Shown in pieces: positions 1-10,967 of a stretch of DNA of 64,000 bases (its first letter is position 1; every line of letters begins with the position of its first letter). The DNA is taken from positions 352,836,027-352,900,026 of the forward strand of contig NC_090439.1 in assembly GCF_031143425.1 (NCBI RefSeq), given 5' to 3'. The notes under the pieces were generated by a model. It was given only the letters and a program-made list of their open reading frames with translations, made no database searches and was not told the origin of the DNA. The position numbers and the translations under genes were made by a program. Origin of the DNA: Pleurodeles waltl (lineage: Eukaryota > Chordata > Amphibia > Caudata > Salamandridae).

Positions 1-72
1 TGGTTGTCAGCTGGTCATCCAGGTCATTAGAGAAATCCGGGACAGGCAGATCGGCAAGAGAGCCATCATCCT
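1..72 (-). pseudogene. Fragment of MYB/SANT-like gene A, start of C-terminal exon (element 3)
   Basis: On the minus strand a splice acceptor (ttgtag) precedes base 72, and the exon reads off the window edge. Its encoded acidic stretch closely matches the start of the C-terminal exon of the better preserved gene at 11727-10968, with the same acceptor position and a similar Asp/Pro-rich opening. Only about 24 codons are visible. It is the distal part of the gene whose first exon survives near 14171-14690. Confidence 0.65.
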
Positions 73-1216
73 CTACAATGAGATGGTATAAAATCAATCT
101 TTCTATGCTGTGGCAGTTGACATGGCACATCATTTAATTGCTATTCGAGGCTCAGTGACAACTTACAGCCCAAATGTTGTTCTTGTACATTATAGGTCCT
201 ATTTATCAGCCCTTTGCCTTACCTGAGTGTCACGTAAAGGGAAGCTCAGGTGGTGCAATGGGCTGTGTCATATTTACAAGGTGTGATGTATTCCCTTATA
301 GTGGATTGATACCACTTTGTAATTACTGCCCCTTCCCATGCATCAGTTTGCATGGTAGGGCCTTGCAATGGCTGTTGCGATGGTCAAGCCACACCAACAC
401 ACATTGCTTTTTGCCACTGTCCCAGATTTACATGTTCTCATACATCTGAGGCAGCACCAATATCTTACACCATCCCAGGGATGGCATCACCAAGGTGCAT
501 TGATGAAGTTCACTGTGATTGCTCCTCATGTTTAAGTTTGTGGATATGTGCTGCATTCAACAGCACACATGGACCTAGCAGATTGCCATTTTTGTTTCTG
601 GTTGTGCTGGAAGGTGCTCCTCCTACACAACTATGATCTCCCCCTCAATGCAGCCAAACTTGTACTGAGGGATACAGCGTTGTGGAAGGGCAGCTAATTT
701 ACCAATGGCACACGGGTGGACCCAAGGATGGCCGGCATGGGCATCATTTATTGATGTGAACAGCATTTTGTACATGACAGTGCCTGACGCCACTAAATTA
801 TGGACATAGCCAGTTGACTTATTTTTAACTTTGATCAGGGCCTCTAGCTAGTTTGATGGAGAGATTGCAGCTGGTTGTACAAGTGCACACATAGGCCCTC
901 ATAACAAGTTTGGCAGCCTTTGACCACCAAACTGCCATTGACAATCTGACCACCACTAACAGTCCAGGTGGAACTGGCACTGCCAGGTTGCTGCCAGCTA
1001 ATGGACTGGCAATGCCACCTGTCTTATGACACCAGCCCAGCATTGCAATGAGCGCTACCCTCCAGATGATCCTGCTTTTCCACAAGCCTTTGCATGGCGG
1101 TCCAACCGCCATGCAAAGGTTGGTGGTAATGGGGTGTGGTGTGCCCATGGATGCCCCTGCACTTCCCATGCACCTGGCAGCACACATGTGTTTCGGCAAT
1201 GGGACATGGCAGTAGC
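73..1216. other. Intron of element 3 gene A, with a possible MITE fragment
   Basis: Parts of 90-250 resemble the equivalent intron of element 1 (about 11736-11900), sharing a 'ttataggcct' and 'gagtgtcac/gtgtgtcac' block. From about 891 the sequence starts GGCCCTCATAACAAGTTTGG, which looks like the terminus of another Harbinger-type MITE, but no matching right end is visible. Open frames here show no recognisable domain. Confidence 0.5.
1087..1119. repeat. Perfect 15-bp inverted repeat (hairpin)
   Basis: CCTTTGCATGGCGGT at 1087-1101 is followed by a 3-base loop and its exact reverse complement at 1105-1119. It lies in the possible MITE fragment about 100 bases left of element 1. Confidence 0.85.
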
Positions 1217-1250
1217 AAAGGAGCATATTTATACTCCGTTTGCGCCGATT

Positions 1251-1273
1251 GTGCGTCAAAACATTTGACGCAC
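1251..1273. promoter_or_regulatory. Palindrome in left terminal repeat of element 1 (possible operator)
   Basis: GTGCGTCAAA (1251-1260), three spacer bases, then its exact reverse complement (1264-1273). It lies about 340 bases upstream of the transposase ATG. The same half-site pair recurs upstream of gene B at 6187-6209 and 6326-6348. A role as binding site for an element-encoded protein is inference. Confidence 0.55.
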
Positions 1274-1613
1274 AATCAGCGCAAATGTTGCCCCATATCT
1301 AAACTCTGACGCCCGAGCCCGCGGACAACAAAATTCCACCGTGTGCGTCATTTCTTGGATGCGGCAACCCGCCCTGCGTTAATGATATGCAGGGTAGGCG
1401 TTCCTGTCCAAAAGACGACGCAAACGGCCATGCGTCGTATTTATGCTTCCGGGCAAAAATGACTCTCGGCCGGGAGGCGGAGCAAAAAAATGACGCACAG
1501 CCCGATTTGCATCAAAATGTAATGCCTGTGTCAGGGCAGGCGTTAAAATGGGGCAAACACACCTGTATTTAATCAGAACAAACGGCAGAGCAGCAAAGCA
1601 GCAACAGGGAGAC

Positions 1614-3356
1614 ATGGAGGTGATTTTTATCCAGCGTGCACGCAGACGCAGAGCCCAGCAGCAACAACAGCAGCTACAACAACAACAGCAGGGACCCCAA
1701 AGGCAGCGCAGAAGGCAGGAGAGGATATTCCGCCCAAGACCAACCCTTCAGGGCCTCAGGGAACATGACATCATCCAGAGGTACCGGTTGAACTGGCAGG
1801 CCATTCAGCAGCTGCTGCGCAACATTGAACCGCAGTTGGCCCCCACTTTAGTGACACCCCGCACCATCCCAACAGAAACAAAGCTGCTTGCCATACTTCA
1901 CCTGCTGGCAAGTGGCTCATTTCAAACAACTGGTGCCCTGGTTGGCGGAATATCACAACCATCATTCTCCGCATTTCTGCCAAAAGTACTGGATGCCATT
2001 ATTCGCCTGACACCCGCCACATCTGCTTCCCTAACACACTGCAGAAGCAGCAGGAAACAAAACAGAGGTTCTACCTCATCAGTGGCTTCCCACACGTCCT
2101 TGGTGCAATCGACTGCATACACGTACGCCTTGTGCCACCTGCTGCAACAGAACACCTCTACCTCAACAGGAAGCACACACATTCCATCAACGTGCAGGCC
2201 ATAGTCGATCACCAGGGATTGAACACCAACATCGTGGCTAAATATCCTGGGAGTGTCCATGACTCATTCATCTTCCGTCACTGCACCATCAACCAACACT
2301 TCCAGGATGGACGGTATGGCAATGGACTACTTGTTGGTATGTACAGAAACCTACTTATATACACACGGCACAGCAACCTTCTAGGACACACAACACATAC
2401 ACCACAACAGCAACATCTAGACAGGAACACACTGAGGTCCTTACATCACTAGCCATGTTTCTTAAGTCACCATTGAACCTGTCACACATTGGAATTTACT
2501 GTACAGCCTAATGTGAAGACATTAATGAGTGTGGTTGCCTAAATGTCACCTTGCAAATTGTAAGTGTCACAATGACCTTTACATTAATACATTGCATACG
2601 CCTAAAGGTATGGGATGTACAGGGTACTTTGATATGAACGTGTTAACAACACTTCCAAATTTAAATGTACATGGAACTATCATCTCACCCTCAGTGAAGA
2701 CACACGGACACCTGTATCACAAGTCACAATGCTAGGGAGGGCACACTGTACTGCAAATCCCAAAACCTACTGCTGACAAATGGTTAGCAGACAAACACTT
2801 GCTCAGCCAAGGAAACAACACAATGCAGATGGTATAGCCTACAAGTATAGGATGTCACATTAGTACACAAAAGAGTCACAGACAACACAAGACAACTACT
2901 GCCATTAAAGGTCTTTTCAATAGTGCCAGCTACATCAACATGATCCCATTCTGTGTTTTTCTTTCAGCTGATCAGGGGTATGGCATCCAGCCATGGCTAA
3001 TGACACCATTTGGGAACCCGAGTACTGCTGCAGAGCGGGCATACAACGACGCCCATAAGAGGACACGCAGTATTGTCGAGCGGACCTTTGGGATCCTCAA
3101 GTCAAGGTTCCGCTGGCTTGACATCACTGGCGGTAGCCTATTATATTCCCCCGAGATGGTCTGTAGGATCATACTCACATGTGCAATATTGCACAACATT
3201 TGTGTAAAAAGGAACATTCCCCTCCTCGAACCAGACCCATACATGCCTGAAGACGACGAAGAGGAGGATGGCGGCCTGCAACAGGAGGGGGAACAACCAA
3301 ACACGGCTGCTGGAGTGTGTAGGCGCCAACACATTGTAAATAATTTCTTTTCATGA
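1614..3356 (+). pseudogene. HARBI1-like DDE transposase, two exons, one frameshift (element 1)
   Basis: Harbinger transposases are RNase H-fold DDE nucleases that cut element ends. Exon 1 runs from the ATG at 1614 to 2336 (donor gtatgt); exon 2 runs 2968-3356 (acceptor ctttcag). The splice phases join cleanly. The N-terminus is rich in Gln and Arg, followed by a helical DNA-binding-like region. The first Asp lies in GAIDC, the second in GSVHDSF, and the Glu in exon 2 in RSIVERTFG, so all three catalytic positions survive. A one-base loss near 2011-2017 shifts the frame inside exon 1 before the first Asp. The gene otherwise looks young. An acidic tail closes exon 2, with AATAAA 33 bases later. 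Length and motifs fit the family; function as it stands is unlikely. Confidence 0.88.
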
Positions 3357-3388
3357 TTATCACCATCACCACTTAATGCACTATTGTA

Positions 3389-3394
3389 AATAAA
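3389..3394 (+). terminator. AATAAA polyadenylation signal of transposase (element 1)
   Basis: Canonical AATAAA 33 bases downstream of the transposase stop codon at 3354-3356. Confidence 0.6.
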
Positions 3395-6154
3395 CACTGA
3401 TAACAACAAACACCACATCATGGTTTGGCCTATTCATTTCTGCCCACCTTTAGCTTGAAATATCTGAAGAAGAATGTCGTCTCATTGAGCAATAATGATA
3501 TAACAATCATGACACAAAAAAATACACCACAAATGTAATGGCCACCAAACAATGGTCAAATACACACACAATGTAAATGACAGGCATCCTGTACAGTTCA
3601 CCTTTGAAGGGCAATAGCTGAGGACCACACATATGACTCACATACATGTAGTAAACATGGATCATCGCAGCAGATGGCACACAACTAAAACACCATCACT
3701 CAACTAGGGGAAAACAGGCCTCATACATCAGGCAATTCACATGCTAATGCTTCAGGAACAGGAATGTAGTACTAGACTCTTGCCAACAGTAATTCCAACT
3801 ACATACTATCATTGCAATGACTATCTGTCACTAGAGTTACACATAAGCAGAACATACACATCACAAGTGCTACACCTATGACAAGCATCCAGCACATCAC
3901 ATCCCATCTACATGTCAGCCCTTTTCTAAAAACATTACACACACTTGCAGCTGCTCACACCCCACCTGTCTGAAGAGGTCCCTGGAATGCCGATTTGTGT
4001 ACACTGAGATTCCCTCATCTACACACACACACACTCACAAGAGTCATCCAGTGTGCCACACCCTTTCCTATGCCTACCATTGTCATAGTACCATCTCACT
4101 GCATGGAACTCAGCTCATATAATACACTGGCCTTTAGTTTATAAGCCCTGGTATCACCTGTAGATAGATTCTTCTGTGAAAGGTACTGTAGGCTATTTAT
4201 CAGCAAATCCCATCTGATAGGACTAGTGAGACACAGATGGAGGCCACACCAGTGATCCCCTCCATGCACACCACCCAAATGTACATGCCCCATCCCTGCT
4301 GATGCCTCCTACTGCATACATGTTTGAATTTGAGCCATTACATCATTAAGCTTTGACACTAATGTTGCCGTAGAAAACTTTATCAGGGTTCATGTGTCAC
4401 CTTCAAAACAACACAGGACATACACAGTGTGACATCTCAACTGTCTACTGCTCCCTCTGACCAGTCTTAGTCAGACCACTTGATCATGTAATTACTGAAA
4501 GAACTTGCTCCTGATTGACCCAGCATCCTGTCAGCCTGACTGGCACCTGTCCGTGGCTCACTCTACAGATACCTGGGGTCCACCTATGGACCACACGTGC
4601 TGTCCAAAACCTCTTGTACCTCAGACACTAATTTATCATTAGCCTCATCAATGTATACTCAAATACATAGTATTGCATCATCTGACTGTTATTTGCATCC
4701 GATTTGTGACAGTGCCCTTGAATAGCCAAATCTTGGCCCTTCCGTTGTCTGGCCCTCATTAATGCCTGAACTACAAAGTGTGACAGTGGACCTGCACCAT
4801 AGTGTATGATGGTGTAAATGGCCTCCATCAAAACCAGCAACCTCAGATAATGTCCATGAAAAGTCAACACATATGAGGACCCTGACTGTTCAAACGCTGA
4901 GTAACATTGTTCAAATGATAAAGATGAGTCGTGTGTGTTGAATACCAGCCATTTACTTCTGCAAAGAGGCTATGATGTTTCCTGATACATTACCATCCAC
5001 AGAGGCCAACTGGAGTACAAATGTTGCAATGACACATGCCGGATCCAGACACCTGAGACATTCTCTCACTCAGCACACCAAGGTTGCCCAGTTGAAAGTC
5101 TCATTACACGTTTTCAGTGACAGGGTGGGACCATCCATGTGTAGGTGACCATGTCCTCAATGGCTTCTCTCAAATTTTGCTACAAACAATACCCAATAGA
5201 AACAAGATTAGCTGCCACTAACTCATGAGGAGACCTGGAAGTTACAGTGACAACATACACCCTGACAGTTGATACTGGATCAATATTGGACCACACACAT
5301 GTACATGTACCATCCAATCAACAAAATATTTGCAAGCAGCCGATCACAGTAGTGCCCCAGTTGTAACCTAGCAGGAAGAATGAAACATGCCACTAAACCA
5401 GGTAATGCATAAAGGGCCACATACATCAACAACCTATTTGCTATCATGACATGAGGAACGTTGAGATTTTGCAAAAAATATCAATTCAAAATGGTATGTC
5501 AGATTTCTCCAAAGAATCAATGGGGCAAACGTAAAATGGGCAAATGGGATTACAGAATGGCAAACAGTGAATCATACCCTATTTGCTTCCATGAGCCTGC
5601 TGCTGAAGGTTTAGCATTACTGAATTTGGGAAACCCTTGGATAAATTTGCAAGTCTGGAAGAGCAAACCCTAGGGTGCTGGGGGCCTAAGTCCACCTCTA
5701 CTGCCCCCCAAATAGACATTATTTATGCACATGTGAAGCACACACATGCATAAGGCGCATGTGTGCCCTACATGTCAAAAGTAAAACACATTTAAGATAC
5801 ATTAACTCGTAATTAGGACATGGTTACCCCCTTAAAAAGTGTAGGCGACAATTGCACTACCTATTTGGCCTTTATATAATTTTGATTACCGTGATAAATG
5901 TGGACACATTTTTGCTAAGGAATACACCCTGGTATCCCATTCATATTTTGAAAATAGCCATCAGCAATTACCCACATATGTGTACAATTATGAGTAATAT
6001 CCATTCTGACCAATCATTACTATTGCACTGTGAATACCTTCTATACATCCTATAAGGGACATTTGCCATAGCTAACCCCAAATGTGTATCACTTAGCACC
6101 GTTTGGCCATGACAAAATTCATTCCACAATTTGACAAATGAAAGACATATTTGT
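3395..6154. other. Non-coding interior of element 1
   Basis: About 2.7 kb between the transposase and the gene B promoter. Open frames are short and show no domain. A short CA microsatellite lies near 4021-4034. No terminal repeat or retroelement signature was seen, so I treat it as element interior. Confidence 0.5.
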
Positions 6155-6570
6155 CATAATGCGTCATATTTCCACACATACAGCTTGTGCGTCATAATTT
6201 TTGACGCACAGGAGTGCAGATAATGCAGAGTCAAAAAATTATTCCAAAAATAGATATCATAATATCCTGCATAACATGGCCTCCATTTTTTTCCATAATG
6301 CGTCATATTTCCATGCATACAGCTTGTGCGTCATAATTTTTGACGCACAGGAGTGCAGATAATGCTGAGTCAAAAATATTTTACATAGTTAGATATCATA
6401 TTTTCCAGCGTCTTAATTTTCAACTCTAGAACTGTAAAATAAGCCTCAAACAAATATAATAGACCAATGAAGAATTTTTTTTTGACTCTGCATTATGTGC
6501 AGTCCTATGCATAAAAAAATATGACGCACAAGCTGTATGCGTGAAAAAATGACGCATAGCTGGAAAAAAC
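6155..6570 (+). promoter_or_regulatory. Repeated GCGTCA palindrome array upstream of gene B (element 1)
   Basis: A 139-bp unit is tandemly repeated (6155-6293 and 6294 to about 6430). Each copy contains GTGCGTCA, seven bases, then TGACGCAC (6187-6209 and 6326-6348). A third, inverted copy of the same block (CACAAGCTGTATGCGTG) lies at about 6478-6560. The half-sites match those in the left terminal repeat of element 1. The cluster ends about 400 bases before the gene B ATG. A regulatory role is inferred from position and sharing. Confidence 0.55.
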
Positions 6571-6972
6571 GGCAGCCATTTTATGCAGGATGTGATGTAA
6601 TAGGATATCCTGTTTACAGAATCTGTACAGTGGGTGTACTTTCACTTTCACTTTGCAGTCTCAGATTATTCTAGACTGTGTGGCTGTGTGGAAAGTGTTG
6701 TCCTGTGTATTAGTGCTTTTGTGTCCAGTGTACCTTCTCAATTGTGCTTTTGTCATCATTGTCTTGTTGTTGAATACTGTCTGAGTCTGTGTTGTATTAT
6801 TTTGTCAAGTCCAGTGTTTTATTTATTGTCTGTGGGAGTCTGTTGTGGGTACTGTAATATAGGGGTTAGTTGGGCTCTTCTTATTAAGTTTCCTTTGTAT
6901 TTCACCACTCTACATTTCCCCATTTCCCCCTTTTCCTTTTTCTACAACTTTTTCCCTTTTGTCAGTGCTGAC

Positions 6973-9383
6973 ATGTCTGGTACGCCACGGCTTTCCAGGA
7001 TGGGTGAGGAGGAATTGGGGGGATTTACATGGCTTGTTTGCCATTTCCTCCCACTCATGCTGGAGGCTGGGGGTAGGGTGATACAGGGGTATCACACGGA
7101 GGCCCGTAAAGTCCGGTGGGGGAAGTGCGCCATCACTTGGTCCGTGTATATGGTAGCCTAAGGAATGAACATCAACTGAAGCACCGCTGGGCTGATCTGA
7201 TATCCAGGGAGCAAGATCTGCTGGACCACCTGGGAATCAGGATTGGTGGCCATGTTGGCGAGTACAGATCAATAACATGTGCACAATTTAAAGCTGTGTG
7301 GCGACATGTGATGATTGTTACCCAATCTGCCAGATAAGTAGCTGACTGTGTGTAATGCTAGGGATACCTACTGGGTAATTGATGCACAATGTGAAGGAAG
7401 ACAAATGCTAGCAGTTAGGTAGCTCATGCTTTCTACACATACCGGTTGCCTGTAGCAGTATGTAATGTAGTGCTGCCTTTGTGTCAGACAAGCAACACAT
7501 TAATGACTCAATTAGGACTGTACAGGTCACAATAGCCAGTGAAAAATGGATGTTGAAACATCATACCTACATATGTAGACGCCATAGCTAGACTGACATT
7601 TGTAAACCCTACATGATGCTATAAATGAGTGCTGCCTTCACGTCAATTGAAGTTAGCAATGTTGTCCACACATATGTCACATGTGTGTCTGGTTGGTGTG
7701 TATGGAAAATGACCACATAGGCTGTTTGAGTTTGAGAGGTCATGCAGTCCTCAAGTAACCAGCTTTTGGATGTCTCTCTTGGATGCACATGATGAGATGA
7801 ATGCACCCCTATATTGTTGGGGCATACTAATGGAGGTGCAGCTTTGCCACCACATGACTGTCCAGGCCACTGCATGTGTGTAGTAGGGTGTGTAACTGTA
7901 GCAGGAGACTCATCCAATGTAAATGTTGCTCATGAATAATTCCATGCAGTATGAGCATGTGTGAAAGTGTTTCATTACTCATGTCATATTCTCACATTGT
8001 CTTTTTAATTGCAATTGTTTGTCAGTGCACGGATTCTGAGTATATTCTTCCTTCCATGCTTTACAGGTGGACCTGCACCGTACACAGTGGGAGAGGTGGC
8101 TCAATTTGAGGACCCCGACACCTACAGTGAGTGTTGCATGTGTGCTATTTTTAATGTTAGCTTGTGATGCATGATGGACTACTGTATGTTGAACAGAATT
8201 CAAGGTTTGATGCACTGCCCATTCATTAGTATTGTTCCATTAGTGGGATTTCAGTTATCACTTCATTTTGAGTTGACCTATGCTTATCCAGTTCTCAGAT
8301 TTTGGGTCTGTAGGCCATTCCAGTAGGGCCCGCTATGGGGAATGGGGTGAGTCATGTGGAATACACTGGTTAATGTAAGAGTTGCTCTGGGACTTGTCTC
8401 GGACTGAGTCTGTATTTCAGACTGACATTCTCCCAGATAGCTTCTGCAAAAGGCTTGTCTGAAATTCGCTGCTTCCCTAGTTAACGATGGACTGAGTACA
8501 CTGTAGGTTGGATCTTCCGGGGGCATGTACTTCCACAAGTTGTACTAGAAGTGTGTGGGACTAGAGTGCAATGGCCTAGGTGTACATTCTACTCATGATC
8601 ATGGGTGTTCTTGCTCCTCTGTGTCTGTAGAAAAATATGCCTCACTGGTAGTATGTGATGTTGGCCTAAGTCAGTACATTTTGACATGTGTGGACCTTGG
8701 ATAAGACAAGGTTTAGCTGACTCCAATTTGTTGATAGCCCATCACTGGTGGTGTGTGTGTTGAGTCAAAAACATGTTGAGCTTTCTATACACTCCTGGGT
8801 GTGCATTGATTATGGGATTGTTGGATGTTCTTCCCACCCCCCCTCAAAAACTGCCATGTGTTTGGGAATAGGGTACCTAGGACTGTAGCAACCAGTATGT
8901 TACACATACTTGTGACCATTTGAAATTTTGTTTTGAACCTAGTGTACACACTCGGTTATGGCACATGAATTCTATACTAGCAAATCCAATTACAAATCGC
9001 AGATATTGAGAGTTGTGATTGTTATCACATACACTGACATATGTAGTCAAGGCAATAGGCGGAGGAGGTGCAGCCATAATGCCAGCTGCATTACTAATTA
9101 TTTTGATGAGAAGTTTAGGCTGATGTCACCCATCATGTATAGACATGTATATGCTAGGTGTGAGATGCCCTTTGTATGCAGGCTTCCCATGTACTTCCTC
9201 TGAGACTTTCAATGATCTATGTGGTGATATGAGCTGTTACAACTACAGTAAAAGTAATTTCCAATTGACCCATTGTGCTATTCCACCCAATGCATTTCCT
9301 ATGGTAAATAGTTGCCCTTTCTCTTCACAGCTGCAAACATGAGTGCCGCACAGAGGCATGATTTTGAAAGGCGGGCCATGTGA
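6973..9383 (+). pseudogene. MYB/SANT-like gene B, three exons, decayed (element 1)
   Basis: Exon 1 (6973 to about 7333) encodes a SANT/MYB-like domain: a helix opening EEELGGFTWLV, then a third-helix-like HQLKHRWADLISREQ followed by DHLG. The two halves are in different frames, split by a one-base shift near 7131. The likely donor after 7333 reads ATAAGT instead of GTAAGT. Exon 2 (8067-8126) has good splice sites and reads GPAPYTVGEVAQFEDPDTY. Exon 3 (9331-9383) ends MSAAQRHDFERRAM then stop, in phase with exon 2. The exon 1 to 2 phase does not join cleanly, consistent with decay or a missed exon. The protein matches gene B of element 2 (60479) in domain layout (L-x-FT..EL..LV..LPL; KRWEDL/HRWADL). 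MYB-like partners of Harbinger transposases are known to bind DNA and aid nuclear import. Confidence 0.65.
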
Positions 9384-9881
9384 TACCAGCACATCCTGCA
9401 GGTGCAGTCTATTTTAATTTATCCCTCCCCTCTCTCCTCTTTCCTTTTTATCATGATAGGCGGGTTTTGGGGATTAGTATTAGGTTAGTATAGGTTGTTA
9501 GCTTAGTTAGTGTTAGGGAGGAGGGTGGGGGGTCCTTATTCTTTCTATTTTTCATTTTTGAGTGTGTGGGTGGGTGGGTGGGGGTCAATGTTGGGATTCC
9601 TGTCTGTTTAGAGAAAAAAGAAAATATATATATTAAAAAATATATATATATATATATGATTGTTTAGGATAGTATAGTATGTGTGTAGGTTAGTATGTGT
9701 TGTCCTGCATATGTCCTGTCTCATAATGGTGGGTGGGGGGTTGATGTTTAGATCGATTTGTTATATGTGTAGAGTAAGTTTAGCTTAGGTTAGTTAGGGA
9801 CAGTTGTGGGTTAGGAGTAGTCAGATTAGATTAGTGTAGGTATGACTTTTCCCTTAGTTGCCTCTGGTGTGAATACTTATG

Positions 9882-9887
9882 AATAAA
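9882..9887 (+). terminator. AATAAA polyadenylation signal, gene B (element 1)
   Basis: Canonical hexamer about 500 bases after the gene B stop codon at 9381-9383; no nearer plus-strand AATAAA was noticed. Confidence 0.4.
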
Positions 9888-10669
9888 TATATAGTTAACC
9901 CTTTGCATTATGTGTTAACTGCTACTTGATCATGGCCTTGCCATCAGTGTAGGTTATTGTTGTTCTATGACATTTGTGTCTTATGCTACACAACGAAGAA
10001 AAAAGAGGTTTAAAATGGCAGCTACCCCTGTGCTAACTTGGTAAGTATCCACCATTTGATAGAACCACCATTTGGAGTTTACATGGATCACAAAGGATTT
10101 GTGTTGATGAGTATGTTTTCTACATCACAAAGTGTGCTTCCAGACTTGGTATTGTGGGTAATTTATTAGGTCGGACTGCAGTGTGATGTTCAGGGACATC
10201 TTTGTAGATGAGGTGTTGTTAACACTCTTGCCTTCTTGTCTTCATTACTGACATAGATCATGTGTGCAAAAATTCAGCATGACTTCCCTTCTTGGAAGTA
10301 TACTCAGAAAGGGTGATTGATGCTGTGTTTAGTTGTGTTTGCTTAGATTAGACTGCATAATTTAATGTTTTAGTATTGCATGGTGCCCACATTTATCAGC
10401 CACCATTAGTTGACTTTGATTGCTATTGATGGAGCATTATTCTGTCCAACACAGCATGATTGTGTGTGGTTTGTCCCTTCATCAGTTATTCTCCTCAGGA
10501 TGGTCAGGCTATGATGCAATCCTGGCCACTGCACAGATGTATCAGACTACGTGATGTCAGGAAAGTTGTATTGACAAGCTACATGGTTGTCACACAGGCA
10601 CTTTTGAGTTATCTACTGCACAGTTGATGTGTCAAATTACACAGAGACATATTAGGTGTGCAAGTGCTA

Positions 10670-10675
10670 TTTATT
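10670..10675 (-). terminator. AATAAA polyadenylation signal, gene A (element 1)
   Basis: TTTATT on the plus strand, i.e. AATAAA for the minus-strand gene A, about 300 bases past its stop codon. Confidence 0.45.
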
Positions 10676-10967
10676 GATAGGTGCTGTAGTGCAAAATGTA
10701 CATTGTCCATGTTTGCTGAGTCCGTTCTAGTGCATTCTTACATGGTGATCCTACAGAAGGGGTGTGGATGATGCTCCTGACATGCAGGGGTGATGTTACA
10801 GACAGTGCAGAGGGACAGGATTTGCCGATTAGTAGGAGAGAGACATTCACTGGCAATGCTGACAAGTCATACAGTGGTTAGCAGAACAGTCATTGAGTAT
10901 AGTTGTAGTGAGACTGGCATTTGACAAAACATAGGACCTTGGTCAAAGTAGGCCATGGTGCAGGGAC

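Larger units (their letters stand above)
9384..10967. other. 3' regions of genes B and A, low complexity (element 1)
   Basis: Holds the gene B 3' untranslated region with a GGGT-rich stretch (9566-9583), a TA dinucleotide run (about 9624-9657) and AATAAA at 9882-9887. A reverse AATAAA (10670-10675) lies about 300 bases beyond the gene A stop. No coding sequence recognised. Confidence 0.5.

Noticed and set aside
891..1216. Complete MITE
   Set aside because: Only one terminus-like sequence (GGCCCTCATAACAAG) is visible and no inverted partner occurs on either side of element 1.
6634..7161. 175-residue frame starting upstream at 6634 as the gene B start
   Set aside because: The first 113 residues are Cys/Val/Phe-rich with no homology; the ATG at 6973 starts the conserved MYB-like part and matches gene B of element 2.
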